64,000 bases of DNA. Origin: Aselliscus stoliczkanus. Its lineage: Eukaryota > Chordata > Mammalia > Chiroptera > Hipposideridae. Both the position numbers and the translations under genes were made by a program. The notes beneath the pieces are model-generated. The model saw only the letters and a list, made by a program, of their open reading frames with translations, searched no databases and was not told where the DNA came from. The stretch spans positions 61,945,213-62,009,212 of the forward strand of contig CM066740.1 of assembly GCA_033961575.1 (NCBI GenBank). The letters are read 5' to 3'. How positions within the stretch are numbered: the first letter of the stretch is position 1; every line of letters starts with the position of its first letter. Positions 58,191-64,000 of the stretch are shown one piece after another.

Positions 58191-61100
58191 TTTTAAACAC
58201 TGTATTTTCAAGAAGCGTTGGGATAAGTACTTAAAAATGCAAAATACTGACAGATTCCAGTGGCTCTTTTCAACTGTAACTCAAAATTTAAAAAAACTCT
58301 AAGCTATAAAAGAAGTATGACCAACAAATTGTTTCCCATAATGGTGACTTTGAGGCTTGCTTTAAAAATACAGATTTTTTTTTTCTTTTAGACTTCTCTT
58401 TTCTGAGAAGACATGCCTAACTGCTACGTGGGTGATCCAGTAACGCAACTAGGCTCTGATCATATGGTGGCATCCCCAACTTACTTCATCCAGATTCTGT
58501 CTCAAATAATTCTTTGAAATAAAAAAATGTTTACATAATTTCTTTGGAAAATGAAAATAGCATGAGGAGACTAGAATGCAAGTTGACATGGTATATGCAA
58601 TCTCCCTACATGCCGTTTCGAAGTCCTGGTTAGTCTCCAACTCGCCCCTGGGGTCTGATAGCTGTGTCTGCTGCAGACCTCCAGGCTCCCGCTCACATAT
58701 GTTTCATTTAAACCAACCTCCGCCACACTCCTTACCTCCCCGCCCCACACACATGTTTGCTGCATGTGAGCACATGTTTCAAAGAGTCCTGAGTGATAAA
58801 AGCTTACTAATATCAGCCATGTGGACACAGAAGTTTAAATTTTTTCCTTCCAATAGTCTGCCAAGACTACTGAGTCCCTTTATTAGTGTAATTAGAATTC
58901 AAAGCAAGGTGTTCTTCCTGCCATTATTAAAGCATAAATTAAAATGTTTCTATTTGTCCTTTTCAGAGAATTCATTATACAATAGCTTACATGTCATACC
59001 TTTTGACAATTGACCTGAATGCACTGCATTCTAAATATTTGTGATACTGTCATTTAATGTGTGTCTTTTCCCTGTAATTATATCTTTGCATTAACATATG
59101 TAGGTCTGTTCTGAGTGTTGAATAAAAGCAGACTTTTCATCAGTATGTCACATGGTAGAAAACTAAGCACTGGGTAAACTAGTAAAGAAGAAAGCCTCGA
59201 AGGCTTTCCATGGGTGGAAGGCAGAATCAAACCATTTTACTCTGGACAGTGTGAACCCTGTACGAAGCCCTGTAAATAACCACTGAGGTCTCTAGAGATT
59301 GTCAGAACCCCGTAAGCAAGAGCCAGTGTATTTCAGCTGATTTCACTGAGATCATTTGTATTTCTTGGATGAGACACATTTCAATTATGTTCTTAACATG
59401 TCAAATGAACAATTCATAATAAAGTATTCTGCTGGATTTTGTGCTGCATTTTCAAAAAACAAGAAAATATTTTGTTTTCATTGTAGTTTTCACTTAATGC
59501 AGTTTTCAATGTAGTTTCCACTGAATTTTACTTCAGTTTTGCCTGTTATCTATCATTTCTCTTGTAGGGGAAAAAGAAGAAACTCATTTTGAGTCGAATC
59601 AAAGATTTTATTATCTAGCTGATTTTTTTTTTTTCCTAATCAACTTGCATCCTGTTTGTTTCTAAATGACTGGGTCATTTCCAACCTGGCTGGGAATGAA
59701 AGGAAATTGTTTCTGTCCTATGGGTCCTGAGAGGCTAATATGAAATGAGCCATTGATCCGTCTCTCTTGTATAACGGGGATACAGGAGTCCTTTACTGCG
59801 AAATGCCTTGGCTGTGTGGTCTCAGTGAAGGATCTCTTTGATAGGCATTGCTACCTGGTCTCCCTAAAGAATATTTTGTTCCTGTAGATTGTAGCAAATG
59901 ACAAGAGTTGCAGTTTGTACTCTTATCCTGAATTTTACCAAGAAAATATCACATCAGCTAAGACCAGAAACACCAGTTGTCTTTTTAGCAACAAAATTAC
60001 CTGTCACCTTTAGTCTGGAAAGTAAATATATTAACCACACATCTTCAGTTCCTTTATATATAGAATAACTTGCAGCTTTAGAAATCTAAAATCAGTAAGA
60101 CAAAAAAAAGAAAAATGCATTATTTACAACGAGTCCAGTTCTTTAAGTCACTGCCAGAGCAAAAGTCGAGGGAAAACAGCTCTTGGGTGATTCTAATGTC
60201 TTGGCTTGAATACTGCTTTGGTTGGCCTCCAGGCGGGAGAAGAGGCTCTGTGCTCATTCATTTGTTGGTTCCTGCTGAGACTACTAATAGGAGGGTTAAC
60301 TGTTTGGTAATTTGTGTGCCAGGAAAATTTGGGCAAGAGTCAATTTGGCAAAAGGACTGAGCCCTCAAAGCCACTTTGAATAAGCTAATGAGTAATCATC
60401 GCGGGGAACTTTGCCTCCGGTAAATTATTCCCAGTTTAGAGCCAGTAACCTAGGGTGGAGTGATATTTGGGTTTTTATTGCTTATCTTGTACATCATCTG
60501 TTAATAGAGTTTCTAGCCTAATTTATTTTCAATCATTTTATTCATACGTAGAAAGTATAATCTCTATCCTTGAAATAGAAAAGATCTTTTAATTTGAGCA
60601 GAGTCTTTAAAAGTGAGAAGCCAAGATAAAAACTAGGCAATTCAGAAGGGTGCATTTTTTTTTTTTTTAATCAGCGAAAAAACTAAAAGTAGCTCTGTGA
60701 GTTGGCTATAGCTTCTTCTAGGGGGCAGCTCAGCATAATGAGGTCAGTTGCATGGCAATAGATGTGTCAGGCGGGGTTATTAGTTGTGAGCAAGTGAAGC
60801 CGGTATTTCTTGAACTAAGCAGAAAAGGCAATTATTGGTTGGCTTTTACAGCATGTTAGAGCATGGCTGGGACAGCTGGGGGACCAGATCTTACCAGGCA
60901 GCATCACCGACAAATGCTGTAGATGTCGTCTGTAGCGGGTGATGTTTCTCATACGAGCTGGATCTCTGTCATCTCAGCTCTGGGTCTGGAGTGGGGCTTC
61001 CTGGCCCTGTTTCTATGCACCTTCCATTACCTGATTGAGGCCTAAGAGCAGGTGCACTTGATTGGCTGAGCTTCGACCCCGCCCCCTCTCCTCGGCTACA

Positions 61101-62369
61101 GGAAGACGGGGAGCCCCTGTGGAACATAGTTCCCTTCTACTGGGGAGACTCAGAAAGCGGAAAATTCTCCGAACATTCGAAGGCGTTTTAGGTGCTAGAC
61201 AACCAAACAGATGACAAATATGCCAGAAAAGAACCATCAAATTGCTTGTTTTGTTTATTTCATATGCCTTTTTGTCCCTATTGCAGCACATCATACTGTT
61301 CTGCTGTTTGTATTCAGTGCTCTCTACTTAATTCTGTAATGGTTACTTTATAACGTGCAAGTATAATTTAATTTTAAGTTGCTTTCTGGACTTTCATTCA
61401 AGGCTAACATGTTAGAGAGCCATCTGAAATAACATTTTTAGGAGGAATATTTAAGAGAGTTGTACATGAGTGATTGGTTTTAGCTCATTCCTGGGCTTTT
61501 TGTATAATTCATTGTTCCATTTCAGCATGCATTCTGACTGGTAGGACTGCCGAGCGCTGAGGGGGAGCTGGTGAGAGAGGCCTGGGGCTCTGGGCAGAGA
61601 GAGGGCAGAGTGCCCTTTGCCTCGTCTACGTCTTGCCTTCACATTCTTGAAACTAGCTCAAGAGAAAGGGACAGATGAAAACTGCAGAACCCAAACTGCT
61701 GACTGGTAGCTGCAGCCTCTATGAAGAAAAATAAAGATCTTTTCATATATCTTATTGTTAGGTATTTGTTTACCAGGATTGGGCAGGTGGAAAAGAAGAC
61801 AAGAATGCCATGGGTGTTCAAGGACACAGAGAAGCAATCATGGACATAGTTAAATGTCCTAAGAGTCTTCTGTGGTTGAGACAAACATGCACTCTGCTTT
61901 CCCGTTTGATAAGTGACCATAATTTCTTTCCTCATTGAATTAGAGTAATTGCCTTTACATTGCTGCTCTGCTCCCACCTACAGTTGCCCTTTCATTCTGT
62001 AAAAACAGTTGTTGGGTGCCTCTTCATTCACGGCTTCCAGCCTGGGTGCTATTCTTGGAGCAGCCACCCACTTTCTCAGTGAAGCTGTGTTAGTTCTTCT
62101 CAGTTCTTCCACACAATCCATTTCTTTTTACAAAATGGTTTGGTGATGCTGCTCCATGCAAAACGCCCTCTCAGCCACTACTTGAAAGTGGTTTTGAGTA
62201 GATAGATATAAATGGGATAATAATATAACAAAGTCAACTGGAACTCAGCAGTCTGTACACACAGGAGGCTGTGACTCCTGTGTAATTGTAGGACTCTGTG
62301 CTTGAGTTGGGAGTCTCCATACCTACCCCGACCCATTAGGTCCACAGATTTTGGTATGTTGTGTTTTTA

Positions 62370-64000
62370 TCTTCATTTAGCCCAAAATATAATTTCCCTT
62401 GTGATTTCTTCTTAAACCATTGTACTATTTAGAAGTATGTTGTTTTATTTTTGAATTTTAGGGTGTTCTTAATATCTTACTGTGATTTATATATAATTTA
62501 ATTCTGTGGTCAGAGGCCATATTCTGTAAGATTTTAGTCTTTTGTAATTTTTGGTGGTTTGTAATAGCTCAGCAACTACATCTGAAGACTGAATCTTCTG
62601 TAGACTTGGAGTATTCTGTTCCATAATGTCAGTTAGTACATGAGGTTTGCATAGTGTTATTAAGATATGCTATATTCTTGCTGATTTTTTAATCTAGATT
62701 TTTGCATGAGAGAAGATTGTTATCATAGATTTGTCTATTTCTCCCTTTATTTCTGTCAGTTTTTGCTTCACATATTTTAGAGATACTGATTCAGCCATCA
62801 TTTATATTGTAGCTTCTCTGTATATAATGTATTTTTTTTTCCTTCATCTGGCTGTTTTCAAGATTTTTTTCATATCTTTGTTTTTAGCAGTTTTACTATG
62901 ATGTGCCCAGGTACGGTTTTCTTTGTATTTGTCCTACTTTGGGATTGCTAAGCTTCCTGGATTTAAATTTGTTTGTTTACCACATTTATAAAATTTTTGG
63001 CTATTTTTTCTTTTAATATATTTTTCTTCCCTATTTTCTCTCTTCTTTTTTGGGAACTTCACTTACATGGAATTTAGATCACTTAATATTGTCCTATAGG
63101 TCATTGAGATGTGCTGTTCACTTTCATCAATTTTTTTTTTTCCTGTTTCTCAAATTGGATACTTTCTTTTGCTCTATTTGCAAATTCATTGTCCTTTTTA
63201 TTCTATTCTCTCAGATACGCTCTGAAGCTCATTCAGTGAACTCATTTTTCATTGTAGATATTATGCTTTTTAGTTCTAAATTATCTATTTGATTGTTTTT
63301 TTCTAATTTTCATTTCTATGCCAAGATTTCTTTTTTGATCAACCATGGTAACCTTATTTCCTTTGAAAATGGCTGCTCTAAGGTCCTTGTCTGCTAATTC
63401 CATCATGGATCATCTTGGATCCAGTTTATAGTTGAGCACATTTCTCTTGACAATAGATCACTTTTAAAAATAAATCTCTTTGTCTAATAATTTTTTATCG
63501 TATACTAGACAGTATGGGTGATATGGTGCAGAGACTGTAGATTCCATTATCTTCTGAAGCATGTATTTTGTTCTAGTAAGCAATTAACTTGTTAGACTCA
63601 TATCCCACACTCTGTCTCCTTGCAACTGGCAATAGCTAAAAGTATTTGATCAGTTTCCTCAGCCACTGAGCCTCTACCTCTGTCATTCAGTGTGGAGTCT
63701 CACCATGAATGAGTAGTTCAAGAGTCAACCAAAGATGCTAGTGGGGTTGATCGAGGCAGCCTTGGTTTATCCTTTGACTCCTCAAGCCAGTATAGGGGGT
63801 GGTGTGTGCTTGAGCTCCTGCCACCAATGCTCTCAAGACAGAGTGTTGCCCTCGCTTGAAAAGCAGTACAAGGGCAAATCTCATCCAGTGCTGTTGGCTC
63901 CCTTCTAATGGGAAGGTATGCTTCTCATTTCTCCTACTTTTATTGCTTCCAGAACTTTCAGATTTTTTTTTTTCTTTCAAGGGTTTATAATGGTCTGCAG
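62370..64000 (-). repeat. Old L1-like sequence, antisense
   Basis: Phrases such as ttcccttgtgatttcttctt, ttctgtggtcagaggccata, tttgtctatttctcccttta and ccttgtctgctaattccatc follow the antisense of old mammalian L1 ORF2 and 3' sequence. Strongly diverged; limits and subfamily are uncertain. Confidence 0.45.

Larger units (their letters stand above)
57948..64000 (+). other. CTTNBP2: CTTNBP2 intron 3 (start)
   Basis: Only the first 6 kb lie in the window. After an L1 tail at 58022-58190 the sequence from 58200 to 62370 is AT-rich and without young insertions. Positions 60650-61100 have a more even base composition and could be conserved non-coding DNA, though this cannot be judged from one sequence. 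From 62370 to the end it resembles old antisense L1. No exon is recognised. Confidence 0.8.

Overview
The window is a piece of a mammalian nuclear genome and holds the 5' end of one protein-coding gene, CTTNBP2 (cortactin-binding protein 2), on the + strand. The first three coding exons (2945-3028, 15145-15252, 57723-57947) can be read exactly. They join in phase 0 and encode the first 139 residues of the protein: an Ala-rich leader and the start of the N-terminal coiled-coil (CortBP2) domain. The gene continues past the right edge. In other mammals CTTNBP2 lies next to CFTR, which would be further downstream; this is known synteny and is not visible here.

The host is most likely a bat, probably a horseshoe or leaf-nosed bat (Rhinolophoidea). 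This is an inference. It rests on many young tRNA-derived SINEs that resemble the Rhin-1 family, together with piggyBac, mariner and hAT DNA transposon remnants and L1 copies. The SINE family name comes from memory and was not searched.

Layout. Positions 1-2480 are upstream non-genic DNA with one SINE. Positions 2480-3640 are a CpG-island promoter containing GC boxes, an unusual repeated 13-bp motif, the start codon and the exon 1 donor. Intron 1 (12.1 kb) carries SINEs, a MITE, a broken mariner and a MER5A-like hAT. Exon 2 is bracketed by GT and AT microsatellites, and a 54-bp tandem duplication lies just past its donor. Intron 2 (42.5 kb) is the transposon-rich part: eleven SINEs in its first 28 kb, a piggyBac internal-deletion derivative with a SINE nested in it, a SINE with three tRNA-like modules, a SINE carrying the 5' half of tRNA-Lys, an L2 split by a 5S rRNA pseudogene and an LTR, a compound hAT element, and two adjacent L1s in opposite orientation. 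The right third has almost no young insertions. Exon 3 is followed within about 75 bp by an L1 tail.

I see no second gene, no CRISPR array and no evidence of a new functional gene system. The items most worth checking are structural: the tRNA-half insertion, the three-module SINE, the piggyBac derivative that keeps only its acidic head and Cys-rich tail, and a larger than expected number of perfect short hairpins in intronic DNA.
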